Origin: Physcocola sp002396385
GTDB taxonomy: Bacteria > Bacteroidota > Bacteroidia > Bacteroidales > Paludibacteraceae
Direction: 5' to 3'
Assembly (NCBI GenBank): GCA_946535435.1
Contig: CAMNDM010000044.1
Span: 1 to 28,486 of the forward strand
Length of the DNA stretch: 28,486 bases
The notes under the pieces are model-generated. The model worked only from the letters and a program-made list of their open reading frames with translations, had not been told where the DNA came from and did no database searches. This document shows positions 9,001 through 16,007 of the stretch, in pieces (position 1 is the first letter of the stretch; every line of letters starts with the position of its first letter). The position numbers and the translations under genes are program-made.

Positions 9001-9769
9001 TTCGGCTACTTCCAAGTTAGGCTGTACCGAGATTGAGTCGGTGATTGAGGTTTTGGTTGACGAGCCGGCTGAACTTCAAGTCGATAATACCTTTATTTGT
9101 GAGGGTAGCGAGGCTCATCTTGTGGCTGTTACCAACAGGCCTTACGACAACATTGCCTGGACTGCAGTCGGGGCCGATTCTGTTCTCAGCGATTCTTCTG
9201 TGCTCAATGTCTCTCCTGAAACGACTACATCTTACGTGGTTACTGCCCATAGGGGTGTCTGTGTGGAAGATGTGGAAGCGAACGTCAGGGTGGTAGAGAT
9301 TCCGCGTATTGTGGCTCATGAAGACTTGCACGACCGTGCCTACCAGATGGTGGTCGAAAATGCCATTGAGCCTGTTTCTTTCGACTATGGCAATGGTGAG
9401 GGTAAAACCTCGTCCGACATCCTTTACAATGTGAGGTATGGTAAAACCTACGAGGTGGAAATCTCTAACGATTTCGGGTGTGCTTCTACCTACTTGCTGC
9501 AAGTGCCTCCGTTCAATCTCATATTCCCTCGCTTCTTCTTCCAGGGTGACGAGAATTGGGTCGTGGGTAACTTGGACCGCTATACGAATACCACCCTCTA
9601 TATCTATAACCGTTATGGTAAGCTGCTCTATGAGCAAAAGGACGCTTACGATGGTTGGAATGGCCAGTACTTGGGCAACGATATGCCTACCAACGACTAT
9701 TGGTTCGTGATTGATATGCCTGAAGTGGACACTCAGTTTACGGGGCACTTCACGCTGTTGAGAAGATAA
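6074..9769 (+). CDS. T9SS type B cargo protein with seven Ig-like repeats
   Basis: The protein has 1231 residues. A signal peptide ends at about 33 (RAYA). Residues about 35-250 form a jelly-roll-like N-terminal module ending FAIDDIMLE, as is common in this cargo type. Seven Ig-like repeats follow, each opening with a Cys motif: ICSDQKTAVNLSA, VCEGTDVDLSA, ICEGTSVNLEA, VCEGTEVVLSV, ICDGASVNLVA, ICLGSSVVLKS and ICEGSEAHLVA. The last 85 residues are a type B sorting domain with YIYNRYGKLLYEQ, YDGWNGQYLGNDMPTNDYWF and GHFTLLRR. Such proteins cross the outer membrane through the type IX system and stay on the surface or are released. Its function is probably adhesive or structural, as no catalytic motif is seen. 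It is flanked by its own promoter and terminator, so it is monocistronic. Confidence 0.9.
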   Translation: MNYEGKKPAFCNRVVGLCLLVLSCLFAPSRAYAVYNVVWQDDFGVVEDSVVRDFANPNMSMPGYTLAVDGVYMRDNHYAIMNSTKWSFIRKGDKNKRQNFAPGGDHTGNPNGAMLVVNGAPRKGVVYEYNVETKMCEKRKYRFSMYSAQISGSHPPVFTLQVLNVKDANNPKILKSYAVPGENVPEWGAAEKDENGDEYPHWKQKWGKSSVEFVPNAGDKIQIRILNDCNEPSGNDFAIDDIMLERDDENTVEKPAIVASSSSSCKPVYSVKNTGLLKSWKKLYDKIYFLWQYSTDDGYTWKTISGASGVEKTSMERERPKKGSEVYRLVVTGGSSAAEAQKKAEDFAKNGTLPDECDYFSVSDIISQLDDKPAPKASVGIDSEAKKSQTAYDCSKIDHVVKLFADGWESYFPGYVFMWQYSSNGKTWKDYSVKSKSFVFDDSFEGLTYFRAILATDNDVLKQVAKNGKADNDCAKYYITDKVSIECHIPCQIAKFKPAKSEQIICSDQKTAVNLSAIPTNTAKVDKREWYVKSDNKKGWTLLKSTSDNSISVDNPGRTSWYGFVAKFDNCVSDTIKFKLTVNEAIKLDQISDVSVCEGTDVDLSAKVLSGSPTTYIWNEKSSAKAGYTLKEVQSDQQVSLYATDDVCVSNKLKIGVSVEKKAEVTLGSLPPVICEGTSVNLEAKAKLGSANAFAWKRNGVLLSDKDLNLVDAPTDDATYTFSITGDKCPVIEESVATKVEHTATLALSVSESEVCEGTEVVLSVAATHAPALVWKQKLEGESDYKVMDESGEKVTITALQNADYQVSTTGELACESVTSNQVSVGIEKIAEVELEPLPDAICDGASVNLVANALLSDANSFAWSSDDGTLISNSELSTSVVPADDATYTFTVYGVKCPVIEKTVSTTVEKKKVVGVEASEPVICLGSSVVLKSDYPYTPGIVWESKGVGDADFQLLESGSNEVVHAPSVNTEYRVSATSKLGCTEIESVIEVLVDEPAELQVDNTFICEGSEAHLVAVTNRPYDNIAWTAVGADSVLSDSSVLNVSPETTTSYVVTAHRGVCVEDVEANVRVVEIPRIVAHEDLHDRAYQMVVENAIEPVSFDYGNGEGKTSSDILYNVRYGKTYEVEISNDFGCASTYLLQVPPFNLIFPRFFFQGDENWVVGNLDRYTNTTLYIYNRYGKLLYEQKDAYDGWNGQYLGNDMPTNDYWFVIDMPEVDTQFTGHFTLLRR
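8066..8569 (+). repeat. Tandem 168-residue two-domain module, copy 1
   Basis: Codes for residues 665-832 of the cargo protein. It contains two Ig-like domains with landmarks VICEGTSVNL, DDATYTFSITGDKCPVIEES and VCEGTEVVLS. It matches the next 504 bases in domain order and exact length. Confidence 0.8.
8570..9073 (+). repeat. Tandem 168-residue two-domain module, copy 2
   Basis: Codes for residues 833-1000. Landmarks are AICDGASVNL, DDATYTFTVYGVKCPVIEKT and VICLGSSVVLKS. The length equals copy 1 exactly (504 nt). DNA identity is only moderate, so the duplication is not recent. A partial third copy of the first domain follows (FICEGSEAHL). Confidence 0.8.
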
Positions 9770-9790
9770 GCTGGTGAGCGAATAAACCGA

Positions 9791-9836
9791 GAGGGTGTTT
9801 CAAAATTCTACATTTTGAAACACCCTCTTTCTTTTT
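9791..9836 (+). terminator. Strong terminator after T9SS cargo gene
   Basis: Arms 9791-9806 and 9812-9827 form a perfect 16-bp stem with a 5-nt loop. TTTCTTTTT continues to 9836 at the plus-strand end. The hairpin also lies beyond the end of the convergent minus-strand operon and may serve it too, although the minus-side T tract is weak. Confidence 0.9.
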
Positions 9837-9956
9837 AACCTATACGTGGTGATGGATGGTAACCGGGAACTGTTTTGTGATAATTGGATGTTGCTGGAAA
9901 TTAGATTTTGCAACGAATAGATTGAGTGTCTGTTTGCTTGACTTATGTGTATCTTA

Positions 9957-9985
9957 TTGTTGACGTTTTGTTGATGTTATTTTTG
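9957..9985 (+). promoter_or_regulatory. Candidate antisense promoter
   Basis: TTG at 9957-9959 and TATTTTTG at 9978-9985 fit the -33 and -7 consensus with an 18-bp spacer. It points rightward into the end of the minus-strand acylation operon, and no plus-strand gene lies there. It may drive an antisense RNA or be chance in AT-rich DNA. Confidence 0.3.
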
Positions 9986-10234
9986 CAAGTACCATATTAA
10001 GACCGGCCACATTTCTAGGAACTCGGTTACGAGGATGATGATACCCAATACCGATTTTCCGAAATACTTTTTCGAATTATAGTATTTCCTGACATAGCCG
10101 ATAACTTTCCAACTGAGAAATATAGAAACTCCGGTTAAAAGTGCCAGTAAAAGACCATTGGGTTTCGTCTCTGAAAATAAGATGACGTATATTACTGTTG
10201 AAATAATATAGTTGAGTATCAGGTAATATCTCAT
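9977..10234 (-). CDS. Small membrane protein, unknown function
   Basis: The protein has 85 residues. Hydrophobic segments at about 4-20, 26-42 and 62-83 suggest two or three membrane helices. A basic loop (YVRKYYNSKKYFGK) between them would face the cytoplasm. It begins 27 bp after the MBOAT stop codon on the same strand, so it is probably the last gene of the acylation operon. I do not recognise a family. It may be an accessory subunit of the acyltransferase or a chance frame; the credible membrane pattern and operon position favour a real gene. Confidence 0.6.
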   Translation of the reverse strand: MRYYLILNYIISTVIYVILFSETKPNGLLLALLTGVSIFLSWKVIGYVRKYYNSKKYFGKSVLGIIILVTEFLEMWPVLIWYLQK

Positions 10235-10261
10235 CGTCTCGCTGTTTTGGGCGTTGGCTCC

Positions 10262-11770
10262 TTAGAATTGGAAGTAGATGAAAGGTACTACATCGCTGCC
10301 CTTTATCTGCACCATGCACCAGATGACGGCGACAAAAATCAGAGCTTGCAGAACAAGTGGCGTTTTCCCCATCACACGTTCGCCTTTTTCCATCCAACTG
10401 TCTGGCAGGAAGTGGCTGAGGTAGCCAAGCGCAAAGAGGGCGAATACGCCCCAATAGCCGCTTACGACTTGTGGCAGTACCTGCCCCCGGAAGTCGAAGG
10501 CTATTTGGCGCAACAGGCTGATGGCGCTTTCTAAACTGCTTGCACGGAAGAAGATCCAACAGAATGCGGCAAAATGGAAGGTGACGATTGTGCACCAGAT
10601 GCGTACGATGCCTTTGTTCGTCTGACCTTTCTGCTTGTGTCTGATTTTCATCCATATTTTGTGTACCACAAGGGCTAATCCGTGTAGTGCTCCCCACAGT
10701 ATGAAGTTCCAGTTTGCCCCGTGCCACAAACCTCCTAACAACATGGTGAGCATCAGGTTGATGTAGGTCCGTATCTTTCCTTTCCGGTTGCCGCCTAACG
10801 ATATGTAGAGGTAGTCTTTCAACCAGCTCGATAGCGATATGTGCCAACGACGCCAGAACTCGGTGATTGACTGGCTCTTATAAGGGCTGTCGAAGTTCTT
10901 CGGGAATTGGAATCCCAGTAGTAGTGCCAATCCTATCGCCATATCGCTGTAACCCGAAAAGTCGCAGTAAATCTGCAGTGTGTAGCCATATACACCCATC
11001 AGGTTCTCCACTCCCGAGTAGAGGCTCGGATTGTCGAATATGCGGTCTACATAGTTGACGCTGATGTAGTCTGATATGATTGTTTTCTTTATAAGGCCCG
11101 CTAATATCAGGAACAATGCTTTGCCAAACATGGCCTGGTCTACATAAAGCGGCTTGCGTATTTGCGGAATAAAGTCACTTGCCCGTACAATTGGGCCTGC
11201 TACCAGCTGAGGGAAGAATGACACGTAAAATGCATAGTCGAGCGGAGTCTTTACGGGCTCAAGATGACCGCGGTAGATGTCGATCGTGTAACTCATACTT
11301 TGGAATGTGAAGAACGATATGCCGACCGGCAAGACTATGTCGAACGGTGTGAATGTTCCGTCCCACAAAGGGCAGAGTATGCTATATAGGAAGTTCGTGT
11401 ATTTGAAGTAGCACAGCAGACCCAGGTTTATCATAACGCTGAGGGCTACCAGCCATTTCTTTTTCACCTCGTTAATCGTACGGTATATTTTCCGGCCAAT
11501 CAGGTAGTCGCTGAGTGTGACTACGGCAAGCAAGCCGAAGTACCAACCGCTACTCTTATAGTAAAAATAGTAGCTGAACGCTGTCACAAACAAGAGTCGG
11601 AGGGTGGTCTTCTTGTTCAGTAGGAAATAGGTCAGACTGAAGACTAAAAATAGAAAGAGGAAAAGGCTGCTACAGAACAAGAGCGGATCTTTGGGGTTGT
11701 AGCAGAACAGTTCGCCTAATTTGCTCCAGTCAAGTTCGCCTAATATGCTGTTAACTATTGTCGATACCAT
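10262..11770 (-). CDS. MBOAT family O-acyltransferase (AlgI/PatA-like)
   Basis: The protein has 502 residues and many membrane segments. It carries the MBOAT signature: ITEFWRRWHISLSSWLKDYL at about 302-321, then LGGLWHGANWNFILWGALHG with the probable catalytic His at 350 and a second conserved His at 363. VLPVGISFFTFQSMSYTIDIYRG and FPQLVAGPIVR are also typical of AlgI-like members. These proteins accept acyl groups in the cytoplasm and pass them across the inner membrane to an extracytoplasmic polymer. The start lies 5 nt after the stop of an SGNH hydrolase-like gene, and a second SGNH gene is further upstream, the usual partnership in alginate, peptidoglycan or exopolysaccharide O-acetylation. 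The actual glycan is not identifiable here. Confidence 0.93.
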   Translation of the reverse strand: MVSTIVNSILGELDWSKLGELFCYNPKDPLLFCSSLFLFLFLVFSLTYFLLNKKTTLRLLFVTAFSYYFYYKSSGWYFGLLAVVTLSDYLIGRKIYRTINEVKKKWLVALSVMINLGLLCYFKYTNFLYSILCPLWDGTFTPFDIVLPVGISFFTFQSMSYTIDIYRGHLEPVKTPLDYAFYVSFFPQLVAGPIVRASDFIPQIRKPLYVDQAMFGKALFLILAGLIKKTIISDYISVNYVDRIFDNPSLYSGVENLMGVYGYTLQIYCDFSGYSDMAIGLALLLGFQFPKNFDSPYKSQSITEFWRRWHISLSSWLKDYLYISLGGNRKGKIRTYINLMLTMLLGGLWHGANWNFILWGALHGLALVVHKIWMKIRHKQKGQTNKGIVRIWCTIVTFHFAAFCWIFFRASSLESAISLLRQIAFDFRGQVLPQVVSGYWGVFALFALGYLSHFLPDSWMEKGERVMGKTPLVLQALIFVAVIWCMVQIKGSDVVPFIYFQF

Positions 11771-11775
11771 GTTTT

Positions 11776-13230
11776 CTATTTATTCTGTGTTGGAGTTGTT
11801 GTTCCTTTTGATGGTTGTTTTGCGGTAGAGGTTGCCTGGCCGGCTGCTGGCTGTTTCTTCACTTCCTCTGGCTTTTTTGAGGTTGCAGGCTTGGCGGCCG
11901 CTGGTTTTGTGGCTGCCGGTTTTGGAGCCGCAGGCTTTGATGTCGTTGGTTTGGTTGTTGCCGGCTTGGTGGCCGCTGGTTTTGCCGTAGCTGGCTTGGT
12001 TGTTCCCGGTTTGGCAGGTTCGCTCTTTGGGGAAACGGCTTTGGCTGGCTCGGACTGAGTGGTCGCTGCCGGTTTTGAGGCTGGTGTCTGAGCGTTTGCT
12101 GCCGGTTTTGCCGGTGCTGGTTTGGCTGGTGTTTTCGCTTGGGAACGAGGCTTGGCCGGAGCGGGTTTCTTGGCCGCTGGTTTTTGTTTTGGGCCTGCTG
12201 GCTGAACGGTGGTAGGCTTCGTGCCTTCTTGCTTGCGCTTGATGTAATTGTTGTAAGCGTTCAGAATGGCTTCTGCCAGCAAGTCGCCTTGTACCTTATA
12301 ACCGTTGTGCGTATAGTGTACGTGGTCGGCTTTCATCAGTTTGTTGTCGTACCAGTTTGTCGTCGAACTGGTCTTGCCGCCGCAAATGGCGTACATATCC
12401 CACAAGGCCAGATCCTTTTTCTTCGCATAATCGGTTATCACCTTCACACATGTTGGTGTGTGCTGGTTCTGCTTGTAGGTGTATTTGTACATCTTCTTGG
12501 TGACCGACTTGCCGTTTTTCTGTTTGACGATTTTCTCGTACGAACTCTTGAAACTGAGGTAGGCTCCACCAGGAGTGGTCAGCATAATGGTTGCTTCGCT
12601 GCACGATTCGCTCAGACGGCGTACCAGTTTGGCCAACTCTTGCTTGTGTGCGGTGGTGTCGTATTTCTTCATGTGGCACTCGTTGGTGCCGAACGATATG
12701 ATAATGAGGTCTGGCTTCAGCTCTTTCACCTTGTTAACGTACTCGTCTGACGAGAAGTGCGCACAGGTGGCGCCATTCTTCCCGAATGCGTGGTATACCA
12801 AGCCCGGCAGACCTGTCTCGGTTGCTATTGCTGTGGTGTGGTAGTCTATGTTTTGTGGCTTGGCGGCTTGTGCGCCCCATGCGTTTTCCAAAACTTTTCT
12901 GGCTTCTGGGGTGTAGCTGTGGCCCCTTACGTGCGAGTCGCCGATGTGCACAATACGGCATGGACGCTTTAGTGCGGTCAGCGTGTCGAAAAATGCGTCG
13001 AGTTTGGTGGCGCGGGTAATTATGTTGGCCTTTGTGTTTTTAAATGCGGCCGGTTTCGAATTACCAACTTCCACGGGGTGGTCCAGTGGTTTCAGTTGCA
13101 CCGCAACAGTGCTGTCACCCGTCTCTGGTGTCGACACCACTGACGATTTCGTCGTGTCGGTCTGTCCTTGACACGATAGTGGTGTGCTAAGGGTGAACAG
13201 AAGGGTAAGTAGTATGTTGTGAAACTTCAT
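11776..13230 (-). CDS. SGNH/GDSL hydrolase-like lipoprotein with Pro/Ala/Lys-rich tail
   Basis: The protein has 484 residues. The N-terminus is a signal peptide with a possible lipobox ending at Cys 20 (STPLSC). The SGNH catalytic blocks are present: IGDSH with Ser 99, KNGATCAHF, FGTNE at 180-184 and the Asp/His block ADHVHYTHNG with D302 and H305. From about residue 338 to the end the chain is low complexity, built of KPAATKPA-type units, resembling histone-H1-like or wall-spanning linkers. The protein probably transfers or removes acyl groups on an extracytoplasmic glycan in concert with the downstream MBOAT. Its start is 1 nt after the upstream SGNH stop, so translation is coupled. Transferase or esterase activity cannot be told apart by sequence. 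Confidence 0.85.
   Translation of the reverse strand: MKFHNILLTLLFTLSTPLSCQGQTDTTKSSVVSTPETGDSTVAVQLKPLDHPVEVGNSKPAAFKNTKANIITRATKLDAFFDTLTALKRPCRIVHIGDSHVRGHSYTPEARKVLENAWGAQAAKPQNIDYHTTAIATETGLPGLVYHAFGKNGATCAHFSSDEYVNKVKELKPDLIIISFGTNECHMKKYDTTAHKQELAKLVRRLSESCSEATIMLTTPGGAYLSFKSSYEKIVKQKNGKSVTKKMYKYTYKQNQHTPTCVKVITDYAKKKDLALWDMYAICGGKTSSTTNWYDNKLMKADHVHYTHNGYKVQGDLLAEAILNAYNNYIKRKQEGTKPTTVQPAGPKQKPAAKKPAPAKPRSQAKTPAKPAPAKPAANAQTPASKPAATTQSEPAKAVSPKSEPAKPGTTKPATAKPAATKPATTKPTTSKPAAPKPAATKPAAAKPATSKKPEEVKKQPAAGQATSTAKQPSKGTTTPTQNK
11779..12217 (-). repeat. Low-complexity KPAxxKPA-coding repeat
   Basis: This stretch codes for the Pro/Ala/Lys/Thr tail of the SGNH lipoprotein. Short imperfect units recur many times, for example KPATAKPAATKPATTKPTT. 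Such repeats change length by slippage, so copy number may vary between strains. Confidence 0.75.
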
Positions 13231-13231
13231 C

Positions 13232-14767
13232 TTATTCCTTTTTTAATTCCTGAATGTAGGCTTGCTTGCGGTCGTAATGCTCTTTGCCCGCTTTGATGGC
13301 TTCAAACAGTTTTGTTGCCACTTGTTTGCCTCCTCTGAAATTTATGTGGGTGTAGTCCATGTTCGCGAGCGATGGCTTGGCGTTGGCCATACTGTCTATT
13401 CCTCCCATCTGAAGCATGGCGTTCAGCATGTTCCAATACGAGGTCTTGGTCTGTGCGGCCAGACTCTGTTGGTATAGGCACAGGTGTTTGACTCCTGGCA
13501 TGGTTACCATGCGACCGTCGTGTTTGTAGCGGCGGTCGCCTACGCTGATGATGAGGAATCCCGCTTCGGGGTAGGCTTCGTGAAGGTGGCGCACCACCTG
13601 TTCCATATCTTGTTGGTACTTCGTGAACTTCGTGCAGTTGGGGCTTGCCACGTTCAAGCCGAATTGGAGCACTATCAGGTCGTACTTCCGGACCTTGTGC
13701 ATGCTTTTCAGGTGTTCGATCGGTACGCCGGCCAACTGCGTGCCGCTTTGCCCACGCATGCTGATGTTGTCGAGTATGATGCCTGTGTTGCCGTCCATCG
13801 CCATTCCGTAGAATACCGATGTGGTGTCCTTGTTCTCCAACTCCCAGTGGACTTTGGTGAGTGGGACATGGCTTTTATACGTCAGGGTCTGTATAGTGTC
13901 TGACTTCGGGCAGTCGAAATAGAGGGTCGAGTCGTTTGCCACCAGCTTGATTCGGTCCGATTGGCGGGCTTTAAAGTAGAAACTGGTCCTGTCGAACTCT
14001 TGCGCTCCTTTGAATTTCGAACAGCGGCCTTCCACCCAGGCTTTGCCCTTGGCGGTGAAGTAGTGGCAGCTGATGCTCTGTTTGTCTTTTTGGAAACTGC
14101 GTTTGTTCAACCATTGGTGCATCGACCATCCGTTGTGACGGTGGAAAACGGTGGTGCGGAAACCGGCGGTCTCTGGTGCTATCTCTATATAGCCTACTCC
14201 TTTTCCTCCCCATTCGCTCTGCATCATGCTGCGTAACCAGCCCGTCATAATGTCGCCTTCTATAAACGAGTCGCCAAAGAATCCGATTCTGACCGGACGC
14301 TCTTTCACATGGTCGAGGGCGGCATAGAAACGCTCTATCCCCATGCCCGTGCCGTCGTCGTAGTCTACTATCTCTATGGTCCCTTCCTGCGAGTGCACCG
14401 TGTCGTTAAACACAATGTGTATGGGTCTTGGTTTCAGACTGTCGTAAACCGCGCTCGCTGCACTGTCTATCGAGGCTATGGTGCTGTCTTCTACCACCAC
14501 TACCTGTACTTCTTTCGGATTGTTGGTGTTGAGTTGTGCGAGTAGGTCGCTGTCTATGTCGTCTTCTGGCTCCTCTTTTTCCACACGCAAATCTCCCAGC
14601 AGGTCTACCTTGCGCATTGCGAAGTATTCGTCCTGGTCGTATGGCATCCCCAGCCATTTCTTTATTAAACCGGTCTCAAGGGTTGGGGTTGGCAATTTGT
14701 ATTGTACTAACAGTGTGACTATTATTAACAACGTCAGCCAAAATGTTCTCGACGGATATTTATTCAT
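13232..14767 (-). CDS. Membrane-anchored SGNH/GDSL hydrolase-like protein
   Basis: The protein has 511 residues from the chosen ATG, which places a membrane anchor at about 8-24 (FWLTLLIIVTLLVQYKL). A longer frame from 14866 adds 33 polar residues that look non-coding and would begin inside the -7 promoter element, so it is rejected. SGNH blocks are GFFGDSF with Ser 167, a possible Asn block LQFGLNVASPN, and DYTHINFRGG with D471 and H474. Between them is an inserted beta-rich segment with an FKGAQEFDRTSFYF stretch, as in two-domain AlgX/PatB-like proteins. It faces the periplasm and is the first gene of the SGNH-SGNH-MBOAT operon, so it probably performs the last acyl-transfer step. Confidence 0.85.
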   Translation of the reverse strand: MNKYPSRTFWLTLLIIVTLLVQYKLPTPTLETGLIKKWLGMPYDQDEYFAMRKVDLLGDLRVEKEEPEDDIDSDLLAQLNTNNPKEVQVVVVEDSTIASIDSAASAVYDSLKPRPIHIVFNDTVHSQEGTIEIVDYDDGTGMGIERFYAALDHVKERPVRIGFFGDSFIEGDIMTGWLRSMMQSEWGGKGVGYIEIAPETAGFRTTVFHRHNGWSMHQWLNKRSFQKDKQSISCHYFTAKGKAWVEGRCSKFKGAQEFDRTSFYFKARQSDRIKLVANDSTLYFDCPKSDTIQTLTYKSHVPLTKVHWELENKDTTSVFYGMAMDGNTGIILDNISMRGQSGTQLAGVPIEHLKSMHKVRKYDLIVLQFGLNVASPNCTKFTKYQQDMEQVVRHLHEAYPEAGFLIISVGDRRYKHDGRMVTMPGVKHLCLYQQSLAAQTKTSYWNMLNAMLQMGGIDSMANAKPSLANMDYTHINFRGGKQVATKLFEAIKAGKEHYDRKQAYIQELKKE

Positions 14768-14863
14768 CTCCTTTATTTCTTGCTTATGGTGTGTCGGCTC
14801 TGAATGAGTGGCTTTTTCTCTTTGTGCTGTCCGAGTCAAACCTCTCTGCTTTGTTTCAACTTG

Positions 14864-14871
14864 CAAAGATA
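14864..14871 (-). promoter_or_regulatory. Candidate -7 promoter element of acylation operon
   Basis: On the minus strand TATCTTTG matches TAnnTTTG exactly, and C follows it as is common. Transcription would start near 14857, about 90 nt before the ATG at 14767. No clear -33 element is seen. Confidence 0.55.
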
Positions 14872-15029
14872 CGTAAAATCTTCGTTTCTACGTCCTTTCT
14901 GTGCCCTTTGTTACTAACAATCAACATTTATTTGTGTTCGATTGTGGTGCGCACGGCCTTTTATTCTTGCTCAGCGGCTTTTGTTTTTTGAAAAGGATAG
15001 GTGAAGACGATACTTTCCTTTGTTTTTTG

Positions 15030-15037
15030 TAGATTTG
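15030..15037 (+). promoter_or_regulatory. Candidate -7 promoter element of TerB-DnaJ pair
   Basis: TAGATTTG matches TAnnTTTG exactly and lies 29 bp before the ATG at 15067. If real, transcription begins near 15043, which excludes the GTG at 15001 as the start codon. The -33 element is unclear. Confidence 0.45.
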
Positions 15038-15066
15038 TAAAGTTTAATTTTTCCCGATTTATTTTG

Positions 15067-15942
15067 ATGTTGATAGATTTTTCTGGTTTACCCGTTTTCC
15101 GTTTTTTTGTGGATATTTTTGAGAAGGTTCGCAGGTCTTTAACTCTGCTGTATGAAAACCGTAAGATTGTAAAGGAATGCAGCAACGAACTGAGAATTCA
15201 AACCTATGCCTACTGTCTTGCTGCGGTTGTCCAAGCCGACGGTACAGTTTCTAATGAGGAACGGAGAAGGGTCGGCAATTATCTGTCTGCAAGATTCCGC
15301 AACAATTCTATGCCTATTGCCCAATTTCACAGGTTGGTGAGTGGACGTAGAATAGCTACTCCGGTTATTTCTAAGGAGTTCGTTTTTGGCACTACCTATT
15401 CCGAACGCTTTGCCTTTGCCGAGATGCTGTTCTCTATTGCTTTGACGAACCAGGGCAACAACGAGAAGGGCATCGACGATAAAGTGGTTAAGATGCTCCA
15501 AAAACTGATGAAGCTCCTTGGTATTAACGAGCCCGATATGCAGTACCTCAATAATAAGAATAATTTGGGTAACTCAAGAAAAAACAGGAGGGAGACGAAA
15601 GGGACCGATAAACAAAGATATACCAATTACCAGTCTCAAAAAAATAAACAGAAACAGGACGACAACCAATACAACTCTCAAAAGAGCGGACGGCAGTCTG
15701 ATTCGAGCCGGCAACAGCAGGAAAAGGCGGCTGAGGAACGGAAAGGACTGGAACGTGCTTTTGTGGTTATGGGGCTTTCTTCTGCTGCCTCGGCCGACGA
15801 CATAAGGAAGGCTTACAAGGTGCTGGCCCGGAAATACCATCCCGACACTGTTCAGGAAGATTTCCTCAAACTCGAGTTGACTGAAAAGTTCAAGGAAATC
15901 AACTGGGCTTACAACTTGCTAAGACAGGAGTTCTCCTTCTAG
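15067..15942 (+). CDS. TerB-domain J-protein (DjlA-like), single TerB
   Basis: The protein has 291 residues from the chosen ATG; an in-frame GTG at 15001 would give 313. I chose the ATG because an upstream -7 element lies between the two, and because the N-terminus then lines up with that of the next gene (VFRFFVDIFEKVRRS against HFLKRLFDKIRNFF). Residues about 36-155 are a TerB-like helical domain with the hallmark QADGTVSNEERRRVGNYL. A Q/K/N-rich linker follows at about 160-225. The last 65 residues are a J domain with HPD at 258-260, the motif that stimulates DnaK ATPase. TerB plus C-terminal J resembles DjlA co-chaperones. Its client is unknown. It is probably co-transcribed with the next gene, 65 bp on. 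Confidence 0.85.
   Translation: MLIDFSGLPVFRFFVDIFEKVRRSLTLLYENRKIVKECSNELRIQTYAYCLAAVVQADGTVSNEERRRVGNYLSARFRNNSMPIAQFHRLVSGRRIATPVISKEFVFGTTYSERFAFAEMLFSIALTNQGNNEKGIDDKVVKMLQKLMKLLGINEPDMQYLNNKNNLGNSRKNRRETKGTDKQRYTNYQSQKNKQKQDDNQYNSQKSGRQSDSSRQQQEKAAEERKGLERAFVVMGLSSAASADDIRKAYKVLARKYHPDTVQEDFLKLELTEKFKEINWAYNLLRQEFSF
15835..15912 (+). repeat. 78-nt near-identical block, copy 1
   Basis: Codes for YHPDTVQEDFLKLELTEKFK and the next six residues of the J domain. It differs from the copy at 17742-17819 at only two of 78 bases, both synonymous, while the codons just upstream differ almost everywhere. Confidence 0.9.
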
Positions 15943-16007
15943 GTACTGACTGTCGTTGTCGGGGAAACTTGTTTATGTGCGTACTTTAACTTAGATATAT
16001 TTTTCAG

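Noticed and set aside
8471..9748. Long minus-strand frames (166 and 243 residues) opposite the T9SS cargo gene.
   Set aside because: The plus-strand gene has a signal peptide, repeats and a sorting domain; the opposite frames show no domain.
10247..10534. A 95-residue plus-strand frame beyond the antisense promoter.
   Set aside because: It lies almost wholly antisense to the conserved end of the MBOAT gene and resembles no protein family.
12139..12750. A 203-residue plus-strand frame opposite the SGNH lipoprotein.
   Set aside because: It is the mirror of a gene with clear catalytic motifs; its composition follows from the complementary codons.
15001..15066. A GTG start that extends the first TerB-J protein by 22 residues.
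   Set aside because: It lies upstream of a matching -7 element, and alignment with the second TerB-J protein supports the ATG at 15067.
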